Shown one piece after another: positions 28,807-37,273 of a stretch of DNA of 64,000 nt; the stretch's first letter is position 1, and every line of letters starts with the position of its first letter. Location of the stretch: positions 62,001-126,000 of the forward strand of contig NZ_SOZD01000002.1 of the NCBI RefSeq assembly GCF_004519335.1, written 5' to 3'. A model generated the notes under the pieces. It was not told where the DNA came from. It worked only from the letters and a program-made list of their open reading frames with translations, and made no database searches. The DNA is from Jiella endophytica (GTDB taxonomy: Bacteria; Pseudomonadota; Alphaproteobacteria; Rhizobiales; Rhizobiaceae). The translations under genes were made by a program, and so were the position numbers.

Positions 28807-29217
28807 CGCTCCGGCAACCTTTCGGAACCCATTGAAATCATAGATGCCACGGGAAAAGCGGCGAGGTTAAGGACCATCCGTCCCGGCGCCGATGTTTTCC
28901 GGTTTTTCAGATCGCGATCAAATTGACCGTCCGACCGGCGGCGATCGGTTGCCATCTACTCGCCGGAAGCTGGGGAATGCTCTCGGATATCTGTCCGGCA
29001 GATTGGCTGAGGGAGGCAGGCCGGCGGTTGAGACGAGGGCTTCAGGCAATGTCGTTGGAAAGCGCGACCGCCCCCCTTGTGGCTGACCGAGGGTCGGACA
29101 GCCCGCCAGTTCAAGCCCCAATCCCGAGGACGCTCGCAGCCTGAACAAGATTTAATGTTATTTCATTACATCATGCGTTAAACCCTCCCTGCCGTCCAAG
29201 ACCAGCAGGAGAGGCCC
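28807..29217. other. Intergenic region before the hupE operon
   Basis: 411 bp without a recognisable gene. The left part carries the promoter of the small membrane protein on the minus strand; the right end (from about 29145) is AT-rich and contains a Zur-like dyad before hupE. Nothing else was recognised. Confidence 0.55.
29155..29171 (+). promoter_or_regulatory. Zur-like operator upstream of hupE operon
   Basis: The 17-bp sequence ATGTTATTTCATTACAT is a near-perfect dyad: left ATGTTAT, right ATTACAT, three central bases. It resembles the Fur-family Zur box (core TGTTATANTATAACA). It lies 46-63 bp before the hupE start, where bound repressor would block the promoter. Assignment to Zur is inferred from the motif and the metal-transport genes behind it. 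Confidence 0.45.
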
Positions 29218-29838
29218 ATGCCAGACAGCCGCCCAGCGTATTTGCCCAAGGTCCCGGCGAGCGCAGCGGCGACCCTCCTGCTCGTCGCCACCCTCGCGCT
29301 CGCCCCGACCGAGGCCGGGGCCCATCTCGTCCGCGGCGCGCAGGGCGGCTTCGGCAGCGGCTTCGAGCATCCGCTGACCGGCCTCGATCATTTCCTCGCC
29401 ATGTTCGCCGTCGGCCTCTGGGGTGCGCAGATCGGCGGCCGGCAGGTCTGGACGCTGCCTGTGGCCTTTCCGCTGATGATGGTCGTCGGCGGAATCATCG
29501 GTATCTCGGGCGTCGCCCTGTCCGGCATCGAGACGGGCATCGCGCTTTCGATCCTTGTTCTCGGCCTCGCCATCGCCTTCGCCTGCCGCCCGGCCGAATG
29601 GCTCGCCCTCGTGCTGATCGCCTTCTTCGCCCTGTGCCACGGCTATGCCCATGGCGCCGAACTGCCGCTTGCGGCCGATCCGGCGGACTATGCGATCGGC
29701 TTCGTGCTGGCGACCGGCCTGATCCATCTTCTCGGCATCGGCGTCGGCCTCCTGGTCGGCCGGCTGTGGCATGGCCGCGTCTCGCGCATCCTCGGGGCGC
29801 TGATCGCCGCGGGCGGCCTCTATTATCTTGCGCTCTGA
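29218..29838 (+). CDS. HupE/UreJ family metal transporter
   Basis: 206 residues with about seven hydrophobic segments after an export-like N-terminus ending TEAGAHLVRG. The HupE/UreJ signatures HPLTGLDHFLAMFAVGLWG (near residue 60) and FALCHGYAHGAELP (about 138-151) are intact, with histidines and an aspartate that probably bind the metal. Characterised members act as nickel or cobalt permeases for hydrogenase or urease; others are linked to zinc. No hydrogenase or urease gene is present here, so nickel for those enzymes is not implied by context. GCAGGAGAGG precedes the ATG. Its stop overlaps the TTG start of the next gene. Confidence 0.93.
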   Translation: MPDSRPAYLPKVPASAAATLLLVATLALAPTEAGAHLVRGAQGGFGSGFEHPLTGLDHFLAMFAVGLWGAQIGGRQVWTLPVAFPLMMVVGGIIGISGVALSGIETGIALSILVLGLAIAFACRPAEWLALVLIAFFALCHGYAHGAELPLAADPADYAIGFVLATGLIHLLGIGVGLLVGRLWHGRVSRILGALIAAGGLYYLAL

Positions 29839-30616
29839 TCGTCGCAGATCCGCCCGGGCGCTCGCCGGCCCGTTCCTGATCCTCGCGGCGCTGCTGCTGG
29901 CGGTCGTCCCGCGTCTCTCACCCGCCGCATCCCTCGACGCCCTGGCCTGGTGGATCGCCTATGGGCCGATGGCGCCGGAGCGGGCTCTGCCGATCTGTGC
30001 CTTCGGCGTGGCCCTCGCGCTGACCGGCAGGAGATCGGCGGCCGCCGCAACGTCGAGCTTCGCGTTCGGTGCCGTTTCCGGTTTTGCGATGGAGCCGCAG
30101 TGGCTGGATCTGCTCGGCCGGCTGCCGGCGGCGGCGACCCATGATTTCTATGCCGGGCCGCTGTCCTGCATCGCGGCCGGCGCGAGCCTGATCTGCGGCC
30201 GGCGCTTGCGGCCTTTCATGCTGGTGCCCTCGGGCTTTCTTCTCGGCGCCATGTGGGCACTGTGGATCCGGCTGCTCGATCCGACGCTGCACGAGCCGAA
30301 GATCACCATGACCGGCCTCCTTGTCGCCGCCCTTCTGGCAGCGGCAGTCGCAATCACCCTCGCCCGCTTCCGAGGACCGTGGATGTTCGTTGCCGCGCCG
30401 ATCCTCGGCAGCTGGCTGGTCGCCATCGGCCTTCTCTACGGTGGCGCTTATATCGCGGCCCGCTCGCCGGCGCTCGTCCTGCCGCCCCCGGCAGCGAGCG
30501 CCGATCCAGACCCGGCCCTTCTCGACGGGCTGTTCGGCACTCCGGCGGACACGAGGCAGCACCCCGCGACACGCCGGGATCCGTTCGGCAGCGGCGGCGG
30601 ATCGAAACCGTTCTGA
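29828..30616 (+). CDS. Multi-pass membrane protein of unknown function in the hupE operon
   Basis: 262 residues, with about six hydrophobic helices between residues 15 and 215 and a hydrophilic C-terminal tail rich in Pro, Asp and Gly. No family was recognised. The reading frame overlaps the end of hupE; a TTG at 29828 is the most economical start, with no strong ribosome-binding site, consistent with translational coupling. The stop (TGA at 30614-30616) is followed at 14 bp by the DUF1007 gene. Its position between a metal permease and a periplasmic metal-binding-type protein suggests it is a further subunit or accessory of metal uptake. Confidence 0.75.
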   Translation: MRSDRRRSARALAGPFLILAALLLAVVPRLSPAASLDALAWWIAYGPMAPERALPICAFGVALALTGRRSAAAATSSFAFGAVSGFAMEPQWLDLLGRLPAAATHDFYAGPLSCIAAGASLICGRRLRPFMLVPSGFLLGAMWALWIRLLDPTLHEPKITMTGLLVAALLAAAVAITLARFRGPWMFVAAPILGSWLVAIGLLYGGAYIAARSPALVLPPPAASADPDPALLDGLFGTPADTRQHPATRRDPFGSGGGSKPF

Positions 30617-30630
30617 TGGAGGCGTTGCCC

Positions 30631-31317
30631 ATGGCGAGAATCGATCCTCACCCGGCTGACCCGGGCCCTCGACGCGGCGATCGGCGAGACAGGAGGCGGC
30701 GCGAGACCGTCGGGACCGCCGCCGGCGCTCTCGCCGTCGCGGTCCTGGCGATGGGTCTCTGCCCGGCCTTCGCCCATCCGAATATCGTGATGACCTGCCG
30801 GGTGCTGTTCAATTTCGATGGCCCGTCGGTAAACGGCCTCGGCGAGGTCTGGACATTCGACCAGACATTCAGCGCCGAACTCCTGAAGGACTTCGACGCC
30901 GACGGCGATGGCCGCTTTTCCAATAGCGAAGCCGCCGCCATGCAGAGCGAGATCATGAGAAATCTCGCCGACTCCCGCTACTTCACCTATGTCTCGATCG
31001 ACGGCAAGGACGCCGGCAAGCTTCCGGTGTCGGGCTTTCGGGCGGAGGCGAAAGACGGCGTCGTCAGTATCGCCTTCGGCGTCCCTGTCAAGACACCCCT
31101 CGACCCGCGGATCCACACGCTCTCGGTGGAGATCAAGGATCCGGAATTCTTCGTCTTTGCGAGTTTTGCCGGCGACAATCCGGTGCTGATGCGCGGCGAT
31201 GGCGCCGAAGCGGACGGCTGCGTGCCGAAACTCGTCGACGACAGTGCCGGCGCCTATTTCGGCGGCGCCATCATTCCCGAAGCTGCGACACTCTCATGCG
31301 GCAGCAGGCCGCGATGA
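30631..31317 (+). CDS. DUF1007 family exported protein with EF-hand-like loop
   Basis: 228 residues. A basic N-terminus and hydrophobic stretch ending AFAHPN form a signal peptide (to about residue 46). The mature protein is DUF1007, annotated as a periplasmic component of uncharacterised ABC-type metal transport. Its hallmark HPNIVMTCRVLFNFDG is followed by DFDADGDGRFSNSE (about 90-103), a typical EF-hand calcium-loop pattern. ATG 30631 is preferred because GGAGG lies 8 nt upstream; an ATG at 30616 would overlap the previous stop and lack a site. In many bacteria DUF1007 accompanies HupE or cobalt/nickel/zinc transport genes, which fits this operon. Confidence 0.88.
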   Translation: MARIDPHPADPGPRRGDRRDRRRRETVGTAAGALAVAVLAMGLCPAFAHPNIVMTCRVLFNFDGPSVNGLGEVWTFDQTFSAELLKDFDADGDGRFSNSEAAAMQSEIMRNLADSRYFTYVSIDGKDAGKLPVSGFRAEAKDGVVSIAFGVPVKTPLDPRIHTLSVEIKDPEFFVFASFAGDNPVLMRGDGAEADGCVPKLVDDSAGAYFGGAIIPEAATLSCGSRPR

Positions 31318-31643
31318 GGCCAAGCGCACCGGTCACCGGCCGATGCGTCAGCCGCAGCGACCCTCGGCAGCCGCAGTCCGGTCCACCTGGCCTTCAGTCC
31401 AATCCCGCTGGCCGCCTCGAACGCAGCCGGCAAGAACTCCCGTGCGATCCGTCGAGCGAAGGTTGCGGAAATTCCGGACCACGACCGGCATGCGGCTCGT
31501 CAGCTTCGCGACCTATGATCCGGGGTCCATGGATCTGAAACAGAGAGCTCTCCAGACCATCGACACCCCGTTCGGCACGAGATTGTCACCCATGTCTTAG
31601 GAACGGTCTGTTACCCATGTCTCCGGGCCGGACACTGAACGAT
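31318..31643. other. Intergenic region between DUF1007 gene and tRNA-Arg
   Basis: 326 bp with no gene, repeat or terminator that I can recognise. The short open frames here have no ribosome-binding site or domain. Confidence 0.5.
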
Positions 31644-31719
31644 TGGCGACCCCGGCAGGATTCGAACCTGCGACCATCGGCTTAGAAGGCCGGTGCTCTA
31701 TCCACTGAGCTACGGGGCC
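31644..31719 (-). tRNA. tRNA-Arg (anticodon TCT)
   Basis: A 76-nt cloverleaf with encoded CCA. The acceptor stem is GGCCCCG/CGGGGTC, the anticodon loop CTTCTAA gives TCT, and the T loop is TTCGAAT. It starts 11 bp after the stop of the NDUFS4-like gene and may be transcribed from that gene's promoter. Confidence 0.97.
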
Positions 31720-31730
31720 GATTCCTGCCC

Positions 31731-32036
31731 TCAATGGGTCCAGGGCTGGCGGCGGTCGTATTTGAAATTGTCGGCATAGGCGACCCGCACCCGCTTGGGG
31801 CTGTGCGCCTCTTCGACCCTATAGGGAATATCGTTGCGCTCGGCATAGTCGACCGCCTGTTCCTTTGTCTCGAAGGTCAGGCGGATCTGCGAGCGCATGT
31901 CTTTCGACGAGGTGTAGCCCATCAGCGGCTCGACGGCCTTCGGCGCCTCGGGCTCGAATTCGAGAACCCAGTTGTGCGTCTTCGCCTTGCCCGATTGCAT
32001 GGCGGTCCGGGCCGGCCGGAAGATGCGTGCAACCAT
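31731..32036 (-). CDS. ETC complex I subunit conserved region (NDUFS4-like) protein
   Basis: 101 residues matching the alphaproteobacterial homologue of the mitochondrial complex I accessory subunit NDUFS4 (18 kDa, AQDQ). Recognisable features are the opening ARIFRPARTAMQSGKAKTHN, then WVLEFE, LMGYTSSKDMRSQIRLTF and the C-terminal VRVAYADNFKYDRRQPWTH. In alphaproteobacteria this protein binds peripheral complex I and is encoded apart from the nuo operon, as here. It is cytoplasmic, and tRNA-Arg lies directly downstream on the same strand. Confidence 0.95.
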   Translation of the reverse strand: MVARIFRPARTAMQSGKAKTHNWVLEFEPEAPKAVEPLMGYTSSKDMRSQIRLTFETKEQAVDYAERNDIPYRVEEAHSPKRVRVAYADNFKYDRRQPWTH

Positions 32037-32229
32037 GTGCGTCCTCGCTCAGTCGCTAGAGCGCCGTGCGTCCGAATGGATGCAAAGGACGCTCTCAGTT
32101 ATTGAACCACCGCATCGTGCTTTTAGAAAATCGATTCCGATTTTCGGGCCGATGCTGTAACGTTGACGCACGATCTGCCGGCAGCCGAACGCTTTCCGGA
32201 CACGACCACGCGCCGAGCCCGAACGTCCC

Positions 32230-32306
<77 letters not shown>

Positions 32307-32474
32307 CACACGGGGTGTCCCGTCTCGCCCTGCGGTCTGCCGGGGTTTCGACGCCAAGTCAAGCCTGAGAAAGCCGGCCGCAGACAACCGCGAGGCGCGT
32401 CCGGTATCGTCCGCGCCATCGGGTCGCCGGGCGAGGCGAGGCCGGCAGCTTCCAGCCCGTGATCCTGTGGCCGA

Positions 32475-33359
32475 TTATGCCGCCTGCGCGGCCTCGGCGA
32501 GGACCTGGTCGGCCATCACTTGGCAGCGCTTGATCAGCCGGTGCTCCTCGGGCGTATAGTCGGCGACGGCATTGTGGATCGTGCCGAAATTGTCCCACAT
32601 CAGGACGTCGTTTTCCGACCAGCGATGACGATAGCGATACTTCTCCTGCAGCTGGTGCTGGAACAGGAAGGTGAGGATCTCGTCGCTCTCGGCCTTGTCC
32701 ATGCCGTCGATCCTCTCGGCATAGCCGGGATTGCAATAGAGCACGAAATCGCCGGTGATCGGATGGCGCAGGAAGATCGGTTGCGAGACCGGCGGCTTCT
32801 TGCGGCGCTGCTCGTCGGTCAGCGGCGGCCGCTTGCTGCCCTTCTCGCGCCGCATCGTTTCCCAGAACTTGTTGAAGTCGTGGGTGGCCGTCTTCGCGGC
32901 GAGCTTCTCTTTCAACTCTTCAGGCAGGTCGAGATAGGCCGCCCGCATGTTGCAGAATTCCGTGCAGCCGAGCGGCTCGCCGTTCCGGCGCGGGATCTCG
33001 ATGCCGTAAAGGACGTTGGCGAAGGCCATCTCCTTGGAATAAGACATGTCGGTGTGCCAGTCCTGGCCGGCATCGGCAAGGCCGAGCGGCTTGCCGTCGA
33101 CGACGATGTTGGAAAGGATCATCACCTCCGGATGGCCGGGCTCCTGATAGCTGTTCGCGACATTGATCTCGAGCGTCCCGAAGGCGCTGGAGAACCGCTT
33201 CAGCTCGGCGGCGTCCAGCGTCTGGTCAGGAAAGCTGATCACGCCGTGGCGGCCGAGCGCCTGCTTGACGGCGTGGCGGTCCGCCTCGGACAGCGGTTGT
33301 GAGAGATCCAGCCCGATGATGCGGGCGCCGAGGCTCTCGCCGGATGGAACGATCTGCAT
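32475..33359 (-). CDS. TauD/TfdA-family Fe(II)/2-oxoglutarate dioxygenase
   Basis: 294 residues. Enzymes of this family hydroxylate their substrate with Fe(II), O2 and 2-oxoglutarate. The iron triad is visible: His and Asp of DWHTDMSYSKE (near residue 100) and the distal His of FGTIHNAVADY (about 260), with the 2-oxoglutarate-binding Arg in EEHRLIKRC. GGAGGAG stands 3 nt before ATG 33359, so the open frame further upstream is not used. Members act on taurine, aryloxyacetates and other organic acids; the substrate here is unknown. It sits at the end of a leftward catabolic set behind tandem TGTTTCCG motifs and next to a LeuA-like lyase and a 2-hydroxyacid dehydrogenase. Confidence 0.92.
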   Translation of the reverse strand: MQIVPSGESLGARIIGLDLSQPLSEADRHAVKQALGRHGVISFPDQTLDAAELKRFSSAFGTLEINVANSYQEPGHPEVMILSNIVVDGKPLGLADAGQDWHTDMSYSKEMAFANVLYGIEIPRRNGEPLGCTEFCNMRAAYLDLPEELKEKLAAKTATHDFNKFWETMRREKGSKRPPLTDEQRRKKPPVSQPIFLRHPITGDFVLYCNPGYAERIDGMDKAESDEILTFLFQHQLQEKYRYRHRWSENDVLMWDNFGTIHNAVADYTPEEHRLIKRCQVMADQVLAEAAQAA

Positions 33360-33469
33360 GACTTCTCCTCCTTGGCTGACTTGGCTGACCGGGCCTGCTC
33401 CCGCCGGTCGTGATGTCCCTGATCTATCGGCGCCGTCGGGCGGTGCACAGGGCCGGGCTGGGCACATCG

Positions 33470-33502
33470 TTGTTTCCGAAAATGCAACAAAGCTTGTTTC
33501 CG
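33470..33502 (-). promoter_or_regulatory. Tandem TTGTTTCCG motifs upstream of the dioxygenase gene
   Basis: TTGTTTCCG occurs at 33470-33478 and again at 33494-33502, 24 bp apart, about 111-143 bp before the dioxygenase start. A related dyad containing TGTTTCCGA lies at 36155-36173 in the divergent LysR/2-hydroxyacid-dehydrogenase region. They could be sites for the LysR regulator at 36250. Confidence 0.35.
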
Positions 33503-33517
33503 CATCGGCAACGCCGA

Positions 33518-34720
33518 TCAGGCCGCCTTCGCCTCCTCGACGAGTGCCCGCAGTTCGTCATTGGTGACGGCACGCCGCTCGCGCGTGGCGATCACCTTGA
33601 CCCGGTCGAGCAGCGCCGGGTGGGCTTCCTGCGGCAGGGTCAGGCCGAGTTCGCCGAGCTTGTGGGCGACGGATACGAGGCCGCTCTTCTTGCCGAGCAG
33701 GATCTCGCGCTTCTGCCCGACGATTTCGGGCTTGTAGGATTCGGCGGTGAAGGGCTCCTTGAGGACGCCGGCGACCACCATGCCGGCCTCGTGGCGGAAG
33801 GCGTTGGCCCCGACCACCGCTTTGTTCACCGGGACCGGAATGCGGCTCAGCGCCTCGACCCGGCGGGAGATCGCCTGAAAGGTCTCGAGCTTCAGGCCGG
33901 TGCGATAGCCTTCGAGCACCTCCAGCGCCATCACCACGTCCTCGGTCGCGGCATTGCCGCAGCGCTCGCCGAGGCCGTTGATGGTCGAGGAGACATAGTC
34001 GGCCCCGGCCCTGACGCCGGCGAGCGTGTTGGCGCAGGCAAGGCCGAAATCGTTGTGGCAGTGGATCTCGAGGGCAAGGCCGGGCGCCGCCTGCCTGATA
34101 CGCGAGACGATGTCGGTGATCGCCTCCGGCAGGGCGCAGCCGGTGGTGTCGACGATCCTCAGCCGATCGACGGTGCCGCTCCGGTCGAGGGCCGCGACGA
34201 GTTCGGCGAGGAATTCCGGCTCCGCCCGCGTCGTGTCATAGGGGCTGAAGATGACTGCAAGCCCCTTGTCCCGGGCATGACGGGTCAGCATCAGCGCCTT
34301 TTCGAGATAGTCGGCATTGCTGATGCCCTTCAGCTTGTGGGCCCGCTCCACCTCGCTGATCGGAAAGCTCAGCCGGACGCCCCAGACGCCGAGAGAGGCG
34401 GCGAGATCGATGTCCTGGGTCAGGCCGCGGCAGAGGACGCTGATCCTGGCATCGAGGCCCGCGGCGACGATGGCGGCGATCGCCGCGCGATCCTCCTCGC
34501 TGCTGGCAACGGTCCCGGCCTCGATCTCGTAGACGCCGAGTTCGTCGAGCATTCGGGCGATCTCGAGCTTCGCCTCGCGGTCCATGACGATGCCGGCCTG
34601 CTGTTCGCCGTCGCGCAGGGTACAGTCGGCAATGCGGAGGGTCCGCTCTTCGCCGCCCCAGGCGGCGATGCCGGGATTAAACGGGCTCGGCCACATCCCG
34701 TTGGCTGGGGGCTGTATCAT
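33518..34720 (-). CDS. LeuA/HMG-CoA-lyase-family (DRE-TIM) acyl transferase or lyase
   Basis: 400 residues of the DRE-TIM metallolyase superfamily. The divalent-metal/general-base signature is RIADCTLRDGEQQAG (near residue 30), with IHCHNDFGLACANTLAGVRA and NGLGERCGNAATEDVVMAL later; these match homocitrate/isopropylmalate/citramalate synthases more closely than HMG-CoA lyase. A C-terminal communication-type region (HEAGMVVAG, GKKSG) is present, but the full LeuA allosteric domain is absent. The ATG at 34720 overlaps the upstream dehydrogenase gene by 44 bp, with GGGAG 7 nt before it. It presumably adds or removes an acetyl unit from a 2-oxo acid made by that dehydrogenase. Confidence 0.88.
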   Translation of the reverse strand: MIQPPANGMWPSPFNPGIAAWGGEERTLRIADCTLRDGEQQAGIVMDREAKLEIARMLDELGVYEIEAGTVASSEEDRAAIAAIVAAGLDARISVLCRGLTQDIDLAASLGVWGVRLSFPISEVERAHKLKGISNADYLEKALMLTRHARDKGLAVIFSPYDTTRAEPEFLAELVAALDRSGTVDRLRIVDTTGCALPEAITDIVSRIRQAAPGLALEIHCHNDFGLACANTLAGVRAGADYVSSTINGLGERCGNAATEDVVMALEVLEGYRTGLKLETFQAISRRVEALSRIPVPVNKAVVGANAFRHEAGMVVAGVLKEPFTAESYKPEIVGQKREILLGKKSGLVSVAHKLGELGLTLPQEAHPALLDRVKVIATRERRAVTNDELRALVEEAKAA

Positions 34721-36014
34721 CGTTGGTCTCCCAAAGCTGGTTGTGTGTCCCGGCGGGGCTGGCATGGCGGTCGGCCGACCGGCCGAAGAGGCCCATCGCC
34801 GCCGCCGGGCCCAGCGCCGCCATCAGGTCGGCGCGGGCGATGAGGTCGGGCGTGATGTCGGCAAGCCGAGGGGCGCCGAGGAGCTGCATCACCCGGCGGA
34901 GTTCCTGGCCGAGAATCTCGACGGCGCGATCCGCTCCTGTGCCGCCGCCGGCGGCGATGCCGTAGAGCATCGCCCGGCCGATCATCACCGCATCGGCGCC
35001 AAGGGCGATCGCCTTGGCGACGTCGGCGCCGCGGCGGATCCCGCCGTCGAGGAAGACCTCCATCCGGTCTCCGACGGCGGCGCGGATCTCCGGCAGGCAG
35101 AACAGCGACGGCAGCGCGCCGTCCAGCTGGCGACCGCCGTGATTGGAAACGGCGACGGCGTCGACGCCCATTCGCGCGAGACGCGCGGCATCCTCGCCGC
35201 GTGCGATGCCCTTGACGACGAGCTTGCCCTTCCAGCCGTCGCGGATCGCCTCGAGGTCGTCCCAATCGAAGGAGGGATCGTAGTTGCGCCCGACCGTCGA
35301 GGCCGCGGTGTTGACGTCGCTGACGCCCTCGAAGGACGTCAGATTCGCCATGGTCGGCATGCCGTGGAACAGCGTCGACAGTGCCCAGCCAGGATGGAAC
35401 GCAAAATCCCTGACATTGCGGGCGGTATAGCGGAACGGCACGGAGAAGTCGTTGCGGTAGTCCCGCTCGCGATTGCCGCCGACCGGCAGGTCGACGGTGA
35501 TCATCAGCGCCTCGAAGCCGGCGCTTCTCGCCCGCTCGATCAGCTCGGCGGTGATCTCCCGCCGCTTGAAGATGTAGCACTGGAACCAGCGCCGGCCGTC
35601 ATGACACCTCGCAATGTCCTCCAGAGTGACGCTGGCGGTGCTCGACATGGCGTAGGGTATGCCGGCGGCAGCCGCGGCGGCGGCGCTCGCATGATCGCCC
35701 CGTGGCCAGGAGAAGCCGGCTGCGCCGAAGGGCGCGACGACGATCGGAAGGGACGAGGGCGCGCCGAGAAGCGTCGTCTCGGTGGTGACTGCCGAGACAT
35801 CGACCAGCGCCCGCGGCTGGAACCGCAGGCGGGAAAACGCGTCCTCGTTGCCCCGCAGGGTTCGCTCGTCCTCCGCCCCGCCATCGACGAAATCGAACAC
35901 CGCCCGGGGGAGCCGGCGCTTGGCGGCGCTGCGCAGATCGCCGATCGAGCGGCATCGCGCAATGTTCCGGCGCCGCCGCGACGAGGTGGCAGGCAGATCC
36001 TGCGTCGTCATCAT
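34677..36014 (-). CDS. FMN-dependent alpha-hydroxyacid dehydrogenase (LldD family)
   Basis: 445 residues of the lactate/glycolate/mandelate dehydrogenase family, which oxidises L-2-hydroxy acids to 2-oxo acids. FMN-binding and catalytic motifs are present: PIVVAPFGAAGFSWPRGD, WFQCYIFKRRE, MITVDLPVGGNRERD, VVKGIARGEDAARLA, AVSNHGGRQLDGALPS (catalytic His) and FLDGGIRRGADVAKAIALGA. Members of this length often interact with the membrane to reduce quinone. The start is one of two adjacent ATGs (36014 or 36011). It is divergent from a LysR gene 235 bp away and overlaps the downstream lyase gene. The specific hydroxy acid is unknown. Confidence 0.94.
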   Translation of the reverse strand: MMTTQDLPATSSRRRRNIARCRSIGDLRSAAKRRLPRAVFDFVDGGAEDERTLRGNEDAFSRLRFQPRALVDVSAVTTETTLLGAPSSLPIVVAPFGAAGFSWPRGDHASAAAAAAAGIPYAMSSTASVTLEDIARCHDGRRWFQCYIFKRREITAELIERARSAGFEALMITVDLPVGGNRERDYRNDFSVPFRYTARNVRDFAFHPGWALSTLFHGMPTMANLTSFEGVSDVNTAASTVGRNYDPSFDWDDLEAIRDGWKGKLVVKGIARGEDAARLARMGVDAVAVSNHGGRQLDGALPSLFCLPEIRAAVGDRMEVFLDGGIRRGADVAKAIALGADAVMIGRAMLYGIAAGGGTGADRAVEILGQELRRVMQLLGAPRLADITPDLIARADLMAALGPAAAMGLFGRSADRHASPAGTHNQLWETNDDTAPSQRDVAEPV

Positions 36015-36154
36015 GGTCTTTCTCTTGCGCAAGGCGCTCCCCGCGCGATGTCGTAGGGCGGCTGTGCCGGCAACCCTGCCTTGCCGCCGCGTTCCGTTCG
36101 CCGACAGCATAACCTTCCCGGTCGCGCTTTCGACCGCTCCGCCCGAACGGATTT

Positions 36155-36173
36155 GGAAAAACGGTGTTTCCGA
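36155..36173. promoter_or_regulatory. Candidate LysR operator dyad
   Basis: GGAAA and TTTCC arms separated by 7 bp (36155-36171), continuing as TGTTTCCGA, lie in the divergent region between the dehydrogenase and LysR genes. The TGTTTCCG half also occurs twice before the dioxygenase gene. Confidence 0.35.
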
Positions 36174-36249
36174 TCTTCGGCGCGATCAGGGCCGGTTCGA
36201 CAGCGACAGCGGCTTTCGCTCACCCGACAAGGCGGCTAAGGATCGGCCC

Positions 36250-37173
36250 ATGCAGGATCGCCAGATCATCGGCCTGATCGCGACCTTCGTCGCGGTCGCG
36301 GAACTCGGCAGCTTCAAGCGCGCCGCGGAGGTGATCGGCCGCTCGCCCTCTGCCGTCACCACCCAGATCAACCAGCTCGAAGAGCTGCTCGGCGTCCGCC
36401 TGCTGGTGCGAACCACCCGCAATGTCAGGCTTTCCAGCGCAGGTGAGCAGTTCCTCGGTCGCGGCCGCCGCCTCCTCAACGAGACCGAAAGGCTGATCCG
36501 CGACTTTCGCGGCCAGGGCGACAAGCTCGCCGGCAAGGTCGAACTGTCGGTCTCGCCGACGATCGCCGTCAGCCTGGTGCCGAAGGTTCTGCATCTCCTT
36601 TCCGACGAGCACCCGGACGTGAAGATCACGCTCTATGAGGGACTTCGCGACGACGTTCTCAATTCCGTCGAGCGCGGCGCCGTCGATTTCGGCATCGGTC
36701 CCTATGCCGACGTGCCGCAGAGCCTCAGCTTCGAGCGCATCTTCGAGCAGCTGTTCCACCTGATATTGCCGGAAAAGCACCCGATCGCGCGCCGCGGCTT
36801 TGCGACCCCCGCCGATCTCCACGGGCTCGACCTCCTCTGCGCCAGCACCGGGGCGACGGCCAGGGCGGTGCTCGAGGAGATCGCCCGCGACGCCGGGCTG
36901 ACCGTCATTCCCCGCTACGAGACGCTGCAGTATCCGACGCTCTACGCGCTGGTCGCCGGCGGTCTCGGAGCCACCGTCATGCCGGTCGTCGATCCGAACT
37001 TCCTGGCAGCGTCGCGGCTCGTCGCGGTGCCCTTCCAGGGCCGCAAGGTTTCCCGGACGATCGGCATCATCTCGCGACGCGGCGAGCCGATCACCGCGGT
37101 GTCGCAGCTGTTCATCCGTGCGATCCAGGAGACGGCCCTGCGCTATCGGGATCATTTCCAGCTGTCGGTCTGA
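36250..37173 (+). CDS. LysR-family transcriptional regulator (organic-acid cluster)
   Basis: 307 residues. The N-terminal winged helix-turn-helix reads FVAVAELGSFKRAAEVIGRS then SAVTTQINQLEELLGVRL; the rest is a periplasmic-binding-like effector domain. AAGGA lies 7 nt before the ATG. It is divergent from the 2-hydroxyacid dehydrogenase operon and upstream of the TRAP transporter, so it probably activates one or both in response to the transported acid. LysR proteins often repress their own gene from the shared intergenic region. Confidence 0.93.
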   Translation: MQDRQIIGLIATFVAVAELGSFKRAAEVIGRSPSAVTTQINQLEELLGVRLLVRTTRNVRLSSAGEQFLGRGRRLLNETERLIRDFRGQGDKLAGKVELSVSPTIAVSLVPKVLHLLSDEHPDVKITLYEGLRDDVLNSVERGAVDFGIGPYADVPQSLSFERIFEQLFHLILPEKHPIARRGFATPADLHGLDLLCASTGATARAVLEEIARDAGLTVIPRYETLQYPTLYALVAGGLGATVMPVVDPNFLAASRLVAVPFQGRKVSRTIGIISRRGEPITAVSQLFIRAIQETALRYRDHFQLSV

Positions 37174-37247
37174 TTGTTCTGAAATTCTGAATCATAATTG
37201 CGATCTTTCCATTTGTCTGAACGGCAGGCCTGAGGCTAGCTACAAGC

Positions 37248-37273
37248 CATTGGCGACAGGAGGATAGCCAATG
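37248..37273 (+). promoter_or_regulatory. Hairpin enclosing a Shine-Dalgarno and start codon
   Basis: CATTGGC (37248-37254) and GCCAATG (37267-37273) form a perfect 7-bp stem. The loop holds AGGAGGAT, and the ATG of a small ORF lies in the 3' arm. Such an arrangement could gate translation of the leader ORF. Function is not established. Confidence 0.4.

Noticed and set aside
33360-33467. An N-terminal extension of the TauD-like dioxygenase
   Set aside because: GGAGGAG sits just before ATG 33359 and the family domain begins there; the extension is Pro/Ala-rich and unlike the family.
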